From JBFLYO01 sp040756745 (GTDB lineage: Bacteria > Bacteroidota > Ignavibacteria > UBA10030 > UBA6906): a stretch of DNA of 64,000 nucleotides. Position numbers and translations under genes: made by a program. The notes under the pieces are model-generated. The model saw nothing but the letters and a program-made list of their open reading frames with translations, did not search any database and was not told the origin of the DNA. The stretch is from NCBI GenBank assembly GCA_040756745.1, contig JBFLYO010000017.1:9092-73091 (forward strand). Direction: 5' to 3'. This document shows, one piece after another, positions 9,744 to 17,889 of the stretch; the stretch's first letter is position 1, and every line of letters begins with the position of its first letter.

Positions 9744-11016
9744 GCGGCGCCTTCCCGTTGCGGGAAAAGCCAAACAGCTCCCGGAGCGCCTGGACGCGGT
9801 GGATGGTTTCGCTGTTGTGACCGCCCCCCTCGGCGCCCTGCTTGAGGACCGTGGTCGGTTGATGCAGGATCTTGTTGACAATCCTTCTGGTCACCAGTTC
9901 AACCAGCTCGCGGTCCTCAGGGCGGAAGCGGTTGAGGTTCTTCTCCACTTCCTGGCGGCGAATGTCTTCGAGTGCTTCGCGGAACTCCTGGATCGTCGGG
10001 CCGACCTCCAGCGCATTGTGCCAGCGAAGGAAGTCGACCAGCTCCTCCCGGATGATTCTCGTCACCCGCGGGATCTCCGCGGTGCGCCGATCGAGGTTCC
10101 AGTCAACGATCGCGCTCAGGGCATCCATGTCGTAGAGGAAGACATTTTCGATTTTCCTGGAGGCGGGACTCACATTGCGCGGGACGCCGATGTCGATGAT
10201 GAAGAGGGGGTTGTTCGACCGCTGCTTCATCACGCGGTGGACATCGTCGGGCTGAACGATGTACGCCGGAGCGTTTACCGACGTGATGACGATGTCCACG
10301 GTGCGAAGCCCCTCCACCATCTGATCGTACTCCACCACCGTCCCGCCGAATGTCCCGGCGAGCGCTTCGGCCTTCTCTTTCGTCCGGTTGGCGATCTTGA
10401 CGTGACCGATCCCCTTGCCAAGGAGATGCTTCAGCGTCAGTTCGCCGGTTTCCCCCGCTCCGATGAGAAGCACCGACTTCTTTGACAGGTCGGCGAAGAT
10501 CTTGCTTGCAAGCTCGACCGCCGCATAGCTCACGGAGACTGCACCCTCGCAGATGGAAGTCTCGGTCCGCACCCGCTTGCCGACGTGCAGTGTCGCCTGC
10601 ATGAGCCGGTTCAAGACGGGGCCCATGGTGCCCGCCTCGCGCGCGATCCCGAACGCCTCCTTCACCTGATTGAGGATCTGGATGTCCCCGATGACCATGG
10701 ACTCGATTCCCGCCGCAACCCTGAAGAGATGATGCACGGCGGAGCCGGACGCGGCTCCGATGAAGTGTTCAGGCCGGACGGCGTCCCCCGCCCCCTTGAA
10801 CTCGATCAGCAGCCGTTTCAACGCCGTTTCATCGGCCACCGGTCCGAGGCCGTAGAGCTCCGTCCGGTTGCACGTCGAGACGAGGACGGCCTCGTGGAAG
10901 AGGTTGCCCTTTACCCGCTCGAGGACCCCGCGGATCTCTTCATTGGAAAGCCACATTCGTTCCCGGACGTCAAGCGACGCCGTGTGGTGGCTGATCCCGA
11001 TGGCGTGGAGGTCCAT
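9733..11016 (-). CDS. hemA: glutamyl-tRNA reductase
   Basis: Reduces glutamyl-tRNA(Glu) to glutamate-1-semialdehyde with NADPH, the first committed step of C5-pathway heme synthesis. The 427 residues begin MDLHAIGISHHTASLDVRER. The nucleophilic cysteine is at about residue 49 in VSTCNRTELYG. The NADPH fold follows at LLIGAGETGELTLKHLL, and a C-terminal dimerisation helix region ends the protein. The partner aminomutase HemL is not in the window. The start lies three bases after the ccsA/hemX-like gene. Confidence 0.96.
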   Translation of the reverse strand: MDLHAIGISHHTASLDVRERMWLSNEEIRGVLERVKGNLFHEAVLVSTCNRTELYGLGPVADETALKRLLIEFKGAGDAVRPEHFIGAASGSAVHHLFRVAAGIESMVIGDIQILNQVKEAFGIAREAGTMGPVLNRLMQATLHVGKRVRTETSICEGAVSVSYAAVELASKIFADLSKKSVLLIGAGETGELTLKHLLGKGIGHVKIANRTKEKAEALAGTFGGTVVEYDQMVEGLRTVDIVITSVNAPAYIVQPDDVHRVMKQRSNNPLFIIDIGVPRNVSPASRKIENVFLYDMDALSAIVDWNLDRRTAEIPRVTRIIREELVDFLRWHNALEVGPTIQEFREALEDIRRQEVEKNLNRFRPEDRELVELVTRRIVNKILHQPTTVLKQGAEGGGHNSETIHRVQALRELFGFSRNGKAPRGE

Positions 11017-11019
11017 ATC

Positions 11020-11844
11020 TCAGTAAAAGCTGTGGAATCCGCTCATATACAGATTGATGACCGTCATGGAGAGAAAGACAAATCCGAATGCCACAAGCGA
11101 GATGATCATTGTCTTCCTCCCCTGCCATCCCAGCCGGTGCTTGGCCGCGAGACCGACGGCATAGAGGATCCAGATCGCCAGGGACCCGACGAGCTTCGGA
11201 TCCCAGTAGGAGAATTCGCTGAACACGCGGGGAAGCCAGAGGAGGCCGATGACGATCGCAACGCTCAGCGTGAGAAAGCCGAACACCTCCGCCTTGTGGC
11301 TCATCGTCTCCAGCATCTCCAGGTTGGGGAGGCGGTTGTAAATCCGGCCGAAACGGGACGACTTGATTTCATGGTAGAGCATCAGGTACAGAAACCCGTA
11401 TGCGGCGGAGAGCGAAATCGCCGTATATCCAAGGAGCGCCGCCGAGACATGGAAACCGAGGACAAGACTGTGGAGGTACTCGGGGATGTCGGTCAGATCC
11501 TTGATGAAAAGCGACGACACGGTCTGGAACGCCAGCGCAATCAACAGGATGAAGAATCCCGTATTCGTGGCCCGGGTGCGCAGCTCGATGTACGTGTAGC
11601 CGATGGCGATCGAGAGTGCGAGCAGCGACATGATCTCAAACACCGTCGTGATGGGCGGATGATCGAACGCCGTTGTCCGGAACACGAGATACAGGAGATG
11701 CAGGGCCACCGTCCCGATCAGCGCCGGAGACTTCATCCTGTCGATGCTCGGGAAATTGCCGAAGAAGGAAAGGCCGTACAACACCACCAGAACGGCGTAC
11801 AGGGCCGGGAGAAGGGGAACCATGATGTTGACCGCCGAGTGCAT
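11020..11844 (-). CDS. CcsA/HemX-type membrane protein, cytochrome c assembly family
   Basis: Integral membrane protein of about 274 residues with roughly eight hydrophobic spans and no signal peptide. The late segment SYWDPKLVGSLAIWILY resembles the tryptophan-rich WD loop of CcsA/CcmC heme-handling proteins. Histidines suited to heme ligation occur in HSLVLGFHVSAALLGY. Genes of this family often precede hemA under the name hemX. The start at 11844 has an AGGAAGAG site; the frame continues further upstream but reads like leader DNA. It probably handles heme in the membrane or influences HemA level; which of these cannot be decided from sequence. Confidence 0.82.
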   Translation of the reverse strand: MHSAVNIMVPLLPALYAVLVVLYGLSFFGNFPSIDRMKSPALIGTVALHLLYLVFRTTAFDHPPITTVFEIMSLLALSIAIGYTYIELRTRATNTGFFILLIALAFQTVSSLFIKDLTDIPEYLHSLVLGFHVSAALLGYTAISLSAAYGFLYLMLYHEIKSSRFGRIYNRLPNLEMLETMSHKAEVFGFLTLSVAIVIGLLWLPRVFSEFSYWDPKLVGSLAIWILYAVGLAAKHRLGWQGRKTMIISLVAFGFVFLSMTVINLYMSGFHSFY

Positions 11845-11932
11845 ATCGCTCTTCCTGGTGCCGCAGAAACTCTTTACGTGATTAAATATAACAAAAAAGA
11901 GGAGGAAAATCTTCCCTCGGCCCATAAACGCC

Positions 11933-11966
11933 GCAGCCGCGGCAACCCTCAGGTCTCCGCGGCTGC
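11933..11966 (-). terminator. GC-rich hairpin after acs, possible terminator
   Basis: A perfect ten-base inverted repeat, GCAGCCGCGG at 11933-11942 and CCGCGGCTGC at 11957-11966, lies just beyond the acs stop and before the heme operon start. The T-run after it on the minus strand is short (GTTTATGG), so an intrinsic terminator is plausible but not strong. Confidence 0.5.
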
Positions 11967-11984
11967 AACCGGGTTTCGTGTGTC

Positions 11985-13877
11985 CTATTCTTCCAGAGTG
12001 GTGAGGTCCTTGGGGTCCTGACCCAGTGCACGAGCCTTGAGCACCCTCCGCATGATCTTCCCGCTCCGTGTTTTCGGGAGTGAGCTGACGAATTCTATAT
12101 GGTCAGGTTTGGCGATGGGGCCCATCTCATGCGCCACGTGATTGCGCAGCTCCTCGCCCAGCTTCTCGTGCACGGCGACGCCCGTCTTCAGGATCACGTA
12201 CGTGTGGATGGCGTTCCCTTTGACCTCGTGAGGGAGGCCGATCGCCGCCGCCTCGGCCACCGCCGGGTGACTGACCAGCGCACTTTCGATCTCCGCCGTC
12301 CCGAGTCGGTACCCGGACACCTTGATGACGTCGTCCACGCGGCCGATGACCCAGTAATAGCCATCCTCATCGCGACGGGCGGAGTCGCCAGTGAGGTACA
12401 CACCCGGGTAACGCGACCAGTACTGTGAAACGTAACGGTCGGGATCCTTGTAGATCGTCCGCATCATCGCCGGCCACGGCGTCTTGACCACGAGGAATCC
12501 CTCTTCGTTCGGGCCTACGGGCTTCCCTTCTTCGTTCAGGATGTCCATCTTGAGGCCGGGAAAGGGGCGGGTCCCTGAACCGGGTTTCAACGGCACGCAG
12601 GGCAGCGGAGTGATCATGAACATGCCGGTCTCGGTCTGCCACCAGGTATCCATGATGGGGCACTTCCCCTTGCCGATCACGCGATGGTACCATTTCCACG
12701 CCTCGGGGTTGATCGGCTCACCAACGGATCCGAGAAGCCGGAGCGAGGAGAGGTCATGCCGGTTCGGCCACGCTTCGCCGAATCGCATCAGTCCCCGGAT
12801 GGCCGTGGGCGCGGTGTAGAGGATGTTAATTCCGTACTTCTCGATCATCTGCCACCAGCGGTTGGGGTAAGGATACGTGGGCGCCCCCTCGTACATGAAC
12901 GACGTGGCGCCGTTCAGGAGCGGGCCGTACACAATGTAGCTGTGTCCCGTGACCCAGCCCGGATCGGCCGCGCACCAGAACCGGTCCTCCTCATGGATGT
13001 CGAACACGTACTTCAGCGTCGTGTAAGTCCCCACCATGTACCCGCCGTGCGTGTGGAGGATTGCCTTCGGTTTTCCCGTCGTGCCGGAGGTGTACAGGAG
13101 GAACAACGGGTCCTCCGCATCCATGACCTCGACCTGACAGGAGTTGCCGGCAATGGGGAGGGCCATCAGCTCGTGGTACCACATGTCGCGCCCCGACTCC
13201 ATATTGACGGGCTCGCCAGTCCGTTTCACGACGAGCACGCTCTCCACCGTTGCCGCCCGCTGCAGCGCCTCGTCGGCGATCTGCTTCAGCGGAACGACCT
13301 TCCCGCGCTGGTAGGCGCCGTCGCAGGTGATCAGCACCTTGGATTGGCTGTCTTCAATCCGTTCGGCGAGTGCCTCGACCGTGAACCCGCCGTACACCAC
13401 CGAATGGATGGCGCCAAGCCGTGCGGTGGCAAGCATGGCGATGGGGAGTTCGGGGATGCGACCCATGTAAATGGTGACGCGGTCACCGCGCTGGACGCCG
13501 AGACTCCTCAGGACATTGGCAAACCGGCAGACCTCGCGGCGCAGCGCAAAATAGGAAAACGACCGGAATTCACCTTTTTCCCCTTCCCACAGGAGCGCCA
13601 GCTTGTTCCTCCGGGCGGTCATCGCGTGGCGATCGAGGCAGTTGTAGGCGATGTTGGTCTTTCCTCCCGTAAACCATTTGTAGAACGGCTTCTTGTCCTG
13701 CTCGAGCACTTTGTCCCAGTTCTCAAACCAGTGAAGCTCATTTGCCTCCTTTGCCCAGAACCCCTCCAGATCCTTTTCCGCTGCGGTGGCGAGCGCATCC
13801 CAATCGGTGACATGGGCTTGCCGGAGGACCTCCTCCGACGGATAGTAGACATCCCCTGTCAGCTTGTTCTCTGCCAT
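11985..13877 (-). CDS. acs: acetyl-CoA synthetase (AMP-forming)
   Basis: Activates acetate to acetyl-CoA through acetyl-AMP. 630 residues from MAENKLTGDVYY, with an AGGAGG site seven bases before the ATG. The AMP-binding P-loop reads LLYTSGTTGKPKAILHTHGG. The A8 hinge is in VIGRVDDVIKVSGYRLGTAE, and the acetylatable catalytic lysine in PKTRSGKIMRR. The adenylate-forming motif DTWWQTETG is intact. Length fits Acs (about 640). It is a single-gene unit divergent from the sigma factor gene. Confidence 0.95.
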   Translation of the reverse strand: MAENKLTGDVYYPSEEVLRQAHVTDWDALATAAEKDLEGFWAKEANELHWFENWDKVLEQDKKPFYKWFTGGKTNIAYNCLDRHAMTARRNKLALLWEGEKGEFRSFSYFALRREVCRFANVLRSLGVQRGDRVTIYMGRIPELPIAMLATARLGAIHSVVYGGFTVEALAERIEDSQSKVLITCDGAYQRGKVVPLKQIADEALQRAATVESVLVVKRTGEPVNMESGRDMWYHELMALPIAGNSCQVEVMDAEDPLFLLYTSGTTGKPKAILHTHGGYMVGTYTTLKYVFDIHEEDRFWCAADPGWVTGHSYIVYGPLLNGATSFMYEGAPTYPYPNRWWQMIEKYGINILYTAPTAIRGLMRFGEAWPNRHDLSSLRLLGSVGEPINPEAWKWYHRVIGKGKCPIMDTWWQTETGMFMITPLPCVPLKPGSGTRPFPGLKMDILNEEGKPVGPNEEGFLVVKTPWPAMMRTIYKDPDRYVSQYWSRYPGVYLTGDSARRDEDGYYWVIGRVDDVIKVSGYRLGTAEIESALVSHPAVAEAAAIGLPHEVKGNAIHTYVILKTGVAVHEKLGEELRNHVAHEMGPIAKPDHIEFVSSLPKTRSGKIMRRVLKARALGQDPKDLTTLEE

Positions 13878-13945
13878 AACAATCCTCCTGAGGTGAGAGT
13901 GTGTGCCAGACCGGTGCGGGATCGGCATACAGCGTACGGCGTTGA

Positions 13946-13974
13946 AATATTCAAAAGGCGAGAAAGAGAATCAA
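13946..13974 (-). promoter_or_regulatory. possible promoter for acs
   Basis: On the minus strand TTGATT (13969-13974) is separated by 17 bases from AATATT (13946-13951), about 70 bases upstream of the acs start in an AT-richer patch. Matches are partial and no regulator site is evident. Confidence 0.35.
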
Positions 13975-14072
13975 GCGGATTCCCCCGTTGTACGCAATCA
14001 TCAGATGTCGTATCTTTTCGTCCTGGCGGGGCTTCGGGATGACTCTTTTCGAACCAGTCCGGCATCCTATCA

Positions 14073-14696
14073 ATGAAAACCTCAGAAGTCAGGTCGCTCG
14101 CGGAAGACCGCCTGATCGCAGCCGCGCAGGAGGGGGACAGGCGGGCATTTTCCGAGCTCGTGCGGCGGTACGAGGAGACGGTGTATCGCTTCGCCTTCAA
14201 GCTCTGCCGTGAACGGGAGAAGGCGGAGGAGACGTTTCAGGACACATTCATCAACGTGTTCCGGAAGCTTCGGAGCTTCGATGGGCGGTCGAAGTTCTCA
14301 ACCTGGCTCTACGCGATCGTCACGAACAGCTGCCTGATGCGGCACCGGCGGAGGAAGGTCGTTGAGCTTGAGGAATCGCTGGAGGCTCTTGATAGTCCTG
14401 AAACCTCCCCTGACGGCCGGTTTGTCCGCGAGGTTGCACGCTGGGATCAGACGCCCGCGGACGCCGTACTGACCGATGAGCTCCGCGCGCATCTGGATGC
14501 GGCGATTGAAAAGCTCCCGGCGGAGTATCGCATCGTCTTTGTGCTCAGAGACATCGAGGGAAAATCGACCGAGGAAACGGCGGCCATCACCGGCATTTCG
14601 CAGGAAGCGGCAAAATCGCGCCTGCGGCGGGCGCGTGCGTTCCTGCGTGAGCAACTTGATCCATACATGCGATCGTCCGACGGAGGACGCCCATGA
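14073..14696 (+). CDS. ECF-family RNA polymerase sigma factor
   Basis: A 207-residue sigma-70 family protein with only regions 2 and 4. Region 2 covers about 20-95 (AFSELVRRYEETVYRF, then STWLYAIVTNSCLMRHRR). Region 4 covers about 130-190 (IEKLPAEYRIVFVLRDIEGKS and SQEAAKSRLRRARAFLREQL). The linker between them is rather long and acidic. It redirects RNA polymerase to a stress regulon. The stop codon overlaps the start of the next gene, a zinc-finger anti-sigma candidate, as is usual for such pairs. Confidence 0.93.
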   Translation: MKTSEVRSLAEDRLIAAAQEGDRRAFSELVRRYEETVYRFAFKLCREREKAEETFQDTFINVFRKLRSFDGRSKFSTWLYAIVTNSCLMRHRRRKVVELEESLEALDSPETSPDGRFVREVARWDQTPADAVLTDELRAHLDAAIEKLPAEYRIVFVLRDIEGKSTEETAAITGISQEAAKSRLRRARAFLREQLDPYMRSSDGGRP

Positions 14697-14962
14697 AATG
14701 CACAGAAGTATACACTCGCATCTGCGAGGACCTTGACCAGGACATCACCTCGCCCGAGTGCCGGATGATCAGGGAACATCTCGCGTCGTGCTCCGACTGC
14801 CAGGCGTATCTCGATTCGCTGAAAAAGACCGTCGGTCTTTATCGCGCCGTGCCGACCCCCCGCCTTCCGCGCACTATCCATACGCGGCTCTTCAAGGTTC
14901 TCGCAGCGCTGGAGTCGGAGAGGCGGCCCTCCTCGACAGGGAGGCGGCGCCCCTCTCGCTGA
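14693..14962 (+). CDS. putative zinc-finger anti-sigma factor (soluble)
   Basis: 89 residues with the zinc anti-sigma signature H-x3-C-x2-C in REHLASCSDCQAYLDSL and an extra upstream cysteine (CTEVYTRICEDL). There is no membrane segment, so it would be a cytoplasmic ZAS-type regulator rather than a transmembrane one. ZAS proteins of this size (RsrA-like) release their sigma factor on thiol oxidation or metal loss. The four-base overlap with the sigma gene supports the pairing; the actual inducer is inferred only. Confidence 0.83.
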   Translation: MKCTEVYTRICEDLDQDITSPECRMIREHLASCSDCQAYLDSLKKTVGLYRAVPTPRLPRTIHTRLFKVLAALESERRPSSTGRRRPSR

Positions 14963-15071
14963 CATCCCCCGCAACGCCGACCCCTTTTCCCGCCCACTGC
15001 ATCCCATCACCAGTCCCACGGCGGCTGCATGCTGCCGCCAATGGTCATCAGTTCACACTCTGGATCATGCC

Positions 15072-15275
15072 ATGAAAAAGAATATTGGATCACTCGACCG
15101 CGCTCTCCGCTTCGCCCTCACAATCCTTGTCGGCATCCTGCTCCTGACCGGCACGCTTGAAGGTGTGCTGGGCGTCGTGCTGGGTGTGCTCGCGCTGGTC
15201 TTCCTTGTGACCGGTGCGATGAGCCGTTGTCCGCTCTACGTCCCCTTCAGCATCAGGACGAGGAAAACGGAATGA
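15072..15275 (+). CDS. small membrane protein, DUF2892 (YgaP-like) family
   Basis: 67 residues. A short basic start (MKKNIGSLDRALRFA) is followed by two hydrophobic helices and the family ending MSRCPLYVPFSIRT with its conserved Cys-Pro-x-Tyr. Such domains occur alone or fused to rhodaneses. It overlaps the OsmC gene by four bases, so the two are co-translated. The role is unknown, probably redox or sulfur linked by association. Confidence 0.8.
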   Translation: MKKNIGSLDRALRFALTILVGILLLTGTLEGVLGVVLGVLALVFLVTGAMSRCPLYVPFSIRTRKTE

Positions 15276-15718
15276 CCACGACGACACGTCTCAAGACGTT
15301 CGAGTACACAACCACCACTTCCTGGACCGGCGACCGAACGGGCATCATCGGGTCGGGAGGAAAGACCGACGTGCGCGTTGCCAGCCCGCCAGAGTTCAAA
15401 GGCATCCCCGGCGTCTGGACGCCTGAGGATCTGTATGTCGCAGCCATCGATCTCTGCCACATGACGACGTTCCTCGCGTTCGCCGCGCGGAAAGGGATCG
15501 CCCTGAAGGAATATTCGAGCGCGGCCCGGGGGGTCCTGGAGTTTGCCGAGGGGGGATACCGGTTCACGAAAGTCGTCCTCTCGCCAACGATCGTCGTGGG
15601 GGCCGGCGCCGACCGGGCTCTCGTCGCGGCGGCCGTCGAGGAGGCCCACCAGAACTGCCTGATCGGGCGCTCCGTTACGGCAGAGGTCGAAATCAGGCCG
15701 GCGATAATCACCGAATGA
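15272..15718 (+). CDS. OsmC/Ohr-family peroxidase-like protein
   Basis: 148 residues from MTTTTRLKTFEY. The family's two redox cysteines are in place: one in YVAAIDLCHMTTFLAFA and one in EEAHQNCLIGRSV. Members reduce organic hydroperoxides through these thiols, or handle other thiol electrophiles. The DUF2892 and DUF6132 genes overlap it on both sides by four bases each, making a compact three-gene unit just downstream of the sigma/anti-sigma pair. OsmC rather than Ohr is favoured by the short N-terminal region, but substrate is not determined. Confidence 0.86.
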   Translation: MTTTTRLKTFEYTTTTSWTGDRTGIIGSGGKTDVRVASPPEFKGIPGVWTPEDLYVAAIDLCHMTTFLAFAARKGIALKEYSSAARGVLEFAEGGYRFTKVVLSPTIVVGAGADRALVAAAVEEAHQNCLIGRSVTAEVEIRPAIITE

Positions 15719-15900
15719 GAACGGCTCTCAGGCGAGCGGTGTTTATCGGCCTTGGCGCGGCGGGGGGATTTGCCTACTACTTCTTCATCGGCTGCGTGAG
15801 CGGCGCCTGCCCCATCACATCCAATCCCTACCTCAGCACCGCCTACGGCGCCTTCATCGGGCTCATTCTTGCCGGGGGGAGGCCGAAGAGGAAGGAGTGA
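15715..15900 (+). CDS. small membrane protein, DUF6132-like
   Basis: 61 residues with two hydrophobic helices and a central motif FIGCVSGACPITSNPY holding two cysteines, a pattern seen in DUF6132 proteins. The start overlaps the OsmC stop (ATGA). Its 3' end overlaps the 3' end of the opposing permease gene by 38 bases. The function is unknown; the paired cysteines and linkage suggest thiol or sulfur chemistry at the membrane. Confidence 0.72.
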   Translation: MRTALRRAVFIGLGAAGGFAYYFFIGCVSGACPITSNPYLSTAYGAFIGLILAGGRPKRKE

Positions 15901-17410
15901 GGGGCGCGGCGTTCAGCTTGCTTTTCCTGAACCCGTAGGCGAAGTAGATCCCCATCCCCGCCACGAGCCACACACCAAAACGCATCCAGGTAACCGGCGG
16001 CAGTCCCGCCATCAGGTAGAGGCACGAGAGTATCCCGAGGATCGGGACGAGAGGCACCAGCGGCGTTTTGAATGCCCGCGGGCGGTGCGGATCCCTGGCG
16101 CGCAGGATGATCACGCCGGCGCAGACCAGGATGAACGCGAACAGCGTGCCGATGTTGGTCAGCTCCACGATTTCGTTGATGTTCGCCACCGCAGATATCG
16201 CCGCAACCGCAACCCCCGTCCAGAGCGTCGTGACGTGCGGCGTGCGGTATTTCTCATGCACGTTTGCGAAGTACGGGGGGAGCAACCCGTCGCGCGACAT
16301 GGAGAAAAAAATGCGCGGCTGACCGTACTGGAACACCAGCAGCACCGCACTCATGGAGACCACTGCGCCGAAGGCGATGATCCCCGCCGAGACGTCTGCC
16401 CCGACGTAGGCAAATGCCGCTGCGAGGGGGTCCGCGACGCCGAGGTGGTCCCACGGGACCATGCCGGTCAGCACCAGGGCGACCCCGATGTAGATGACCG
16501 TGCAGATCGCGAGCGACCCGATGATGCCGAACGGGAGATCGCGCGATGGCTTCCGGCATTCTTCCGCGGCCGTAGAGATTGCATCGAATCCGATGTACGC
16601 AAAGAAGATCAGGCTCGCTCCCACCCAGACCCCCTGAAAACCGTTCGGCATAAAGGGTGTCCAGTGTTCCGGCTTCACGTACTTCGCCCCCGAATAAATG
16701 AAGAACGCGAGGATGAAGAGCTTGATGCCGACCATGACGTTGTTGACCCGCGCCGACTCCTTCACGCCGATCACGAGCAGCCAGGTGATCAGCATGACAA
16801 TGCCGACGGCAAGAGCGTTGAAAATGATGGGGATCCCCAGGAGGGTCGGGTGGGTGAGCCACGCCTGGTGGGCCAGGACCAACGCCGGATCGGTCTGGCC
16901 GCTCTGCATGACCGCCTCGGCGGCCTGATGGGCCGAACGGTAGTCGACAGCCAGCCACGCGGGGATCTGCAGACCCAGGCCCGCGCAGAGCTGATGGAAG
17001 TACGCCGCCCAGGCGATCGCGACAGCGACATTTCCCACCGCATATTCGATGATCAGATCCCACCCGATGATCCACGCAACCAGTTCCCCGAGTGTTGCGT
17101 ACGAATAGGTGTAGGCGCTCCCGGAGATCGGGACGAGAGAAGCGAATTCGGCGTAGCAGAGCCCGCAGAAGGCGCAGGCAACCGCGGTCAGGATGAACGA
17201 GAGGACGATCGCGGGACCTGCACCCGCCCGGACGGCGTCGCCAGCCACCGCGGTCCCGATGGTGGCAAAGATCCCCGAGCCGATGATTGCGCCGATGCCG
17301 AGCATGACGATGTCGACCGCCCCCAGTGCGCGTTTGAGCCGGTGGTCGGGGGACTCGACGTCCTGCAGGATGGCATCGAGGGATTTCGTACGGAACAGGT
17401 GACCGGCCAT
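15863..17410 (-). CDS. APC-superfamily amino-acid permease
   Basis: 515 residues with about twelve hydrophobic spans. The first span has the consensus IVMLGIGAIIGSGIFATIGT, and the third GLCYAEFASLVPISGSAYTYSY, both diagnostic of the cationic amino-acid transporter (CAT/YfnA) branch. A long loop at about 150-200 sits between spans. The start MAGHLFRTKSLDAIL at 17410 follows a GAGGAGG sequence with unusually short spacing. The C-terminus overlaps the opposing DUF6132 gene. Transported amino acid cannot be told. Confidence 0.9.
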   Translation of the reverse strand: MAGHLFRTKSLDAILQDVESPDHRLKRALGAVDIVMLGIGAIIGSGIFATIGTAVAGDAVRAGAGPAIVLSFILTAVACAFCGLCYAEFASLVPISGSAYTYSYATLGELVAWIIGWDLIIEYAVGNVAVAIAWAAYFHQLCAGLGLQIPAWLAVDYRSAHQAAEAVMQSGQTDPALVLAHQAWLTHPTLLGIPIIFNALAVGIVMLITWLLVIGVKESARVNNVMVGIKLFILAFFIYSGAKYVKPEHWTPFMPNGFQGVWVGASLIFFAYIGFDAISTAAEECRKPSRDLPFGIIGSLAICTVIYIGVALVLTGMVPWDHLGVADPLAAAFAYVGADVSAGIIAFGAVVSMSAVLLVFQYGQPRIFFSMSRDGLLPPYFANVHEKYRTPHVTTLWTGVAVAAISAVANINEIVELTNIGTLFAFILVCAGVIILRARDPHRPRAFKTPLVPLVPILGILSCLYLMAGLPPVTWMRFGVWLVAGMGIYFAYGFRKSKLNAAPLTPSSSASPRQE

Positions 17411-17478
17411 CGCCTCCTCGTGTAATCGTTTAATGTGTGTGAGGTTACTGAAAGGGGGGGTGAGAATCAAGAAAAGTG

Positions 17479-17514
17479 TTGACACTCAATTTTTTTATCG
17501 TATATTTACGATAA
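17479..17514 (+). promoter_or_regulatory. ars promoter with ArsR operator
   Basis: TTGACA (17479-17484) and TATATT (17501-17506) are spaced by 16 bases. A perfect eight-base inverted repeat, TTATCGTA (17495-17502) and TACGATAA (17507-17514) around TATT, covers the -10 element. This is where an ArsR dimer would block polymerase. It lies 26 bases before the arsR start. Confidence 0.8.
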
Positions 17515-17539
17515 GCGATTACAGGGCAGCGAGGTGGCA

Positions 17540-17875
17540 ATGAACAAGAAGAATAGATTCCCTGCCGGAGAGAACAAGGTCGCCGCCTTCGCGCGCGCCC
17601 TGTCGCATCCCGCGCGCGTGGCGATCCTCCGAACCCTGGCCGAGCGGGCCTCCTGCATCTGCGGAGAGATCGTCGACGTCCTTCCGCTTGCGCAGTCGAC
17701 CGTCTCCCAGCATCTCAAAGAGCTCAAAGAAGCCGGGCTGATACGCGGGGAGATCGAGGGTCCCCGCTCATGCTATTGCCTCAACCATGAAACACTCACA
17801 CAGATGTCGCAGCTTCTGCAGGGGTTCCTCGACGAAATCGTCGCGGACCCCGTACAAGAATCCGCAAAACAGTGA
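17540..17875 (+). CDS. arsR: ArsR-family metalloid-responsive repressor
   Basis: 111-residue winged-helix repressor. The start at 17540 has GAGG six bases upstream; a GTG six bases earlier is possible. The recognition helix is QSTVSQHLKELKEAGLI. Just before it, ASCICGEIVDVL contains a Cys-x-Cys pair at the position where ArsR proteins bind As(III); the third cysteine of the E. coli type is absent. It is expected to autoregulate through the inverted repeat over its own promoter and to control arsM and arsN2 behind it. Confidence 0.9.
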   Translation: MNKKNRFPAGENKVAAFARALSHPARVAILRTLAERASCICGEIVDVLPLAQSTVSQHLKELKEAGLIRGEIEGPRSCYCLNHETLTQMSQLLQGFLDEIVADPVQESAKQ

Positions 17876-17889
17876 CCAGGGAGACACCA

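Noticed and set aside
10585..12021. Long open frames on the plus strand across hemA and the membrane gene, and similar ones at 4622-5980, 12684-14042, 22824-24116 and 26717-28585.
   Set aside because: They run opposite to genes with clear family motifs, have arginine/histidine-rich composition and no ribosome sites, as expected from antisense of GC-rich genes.
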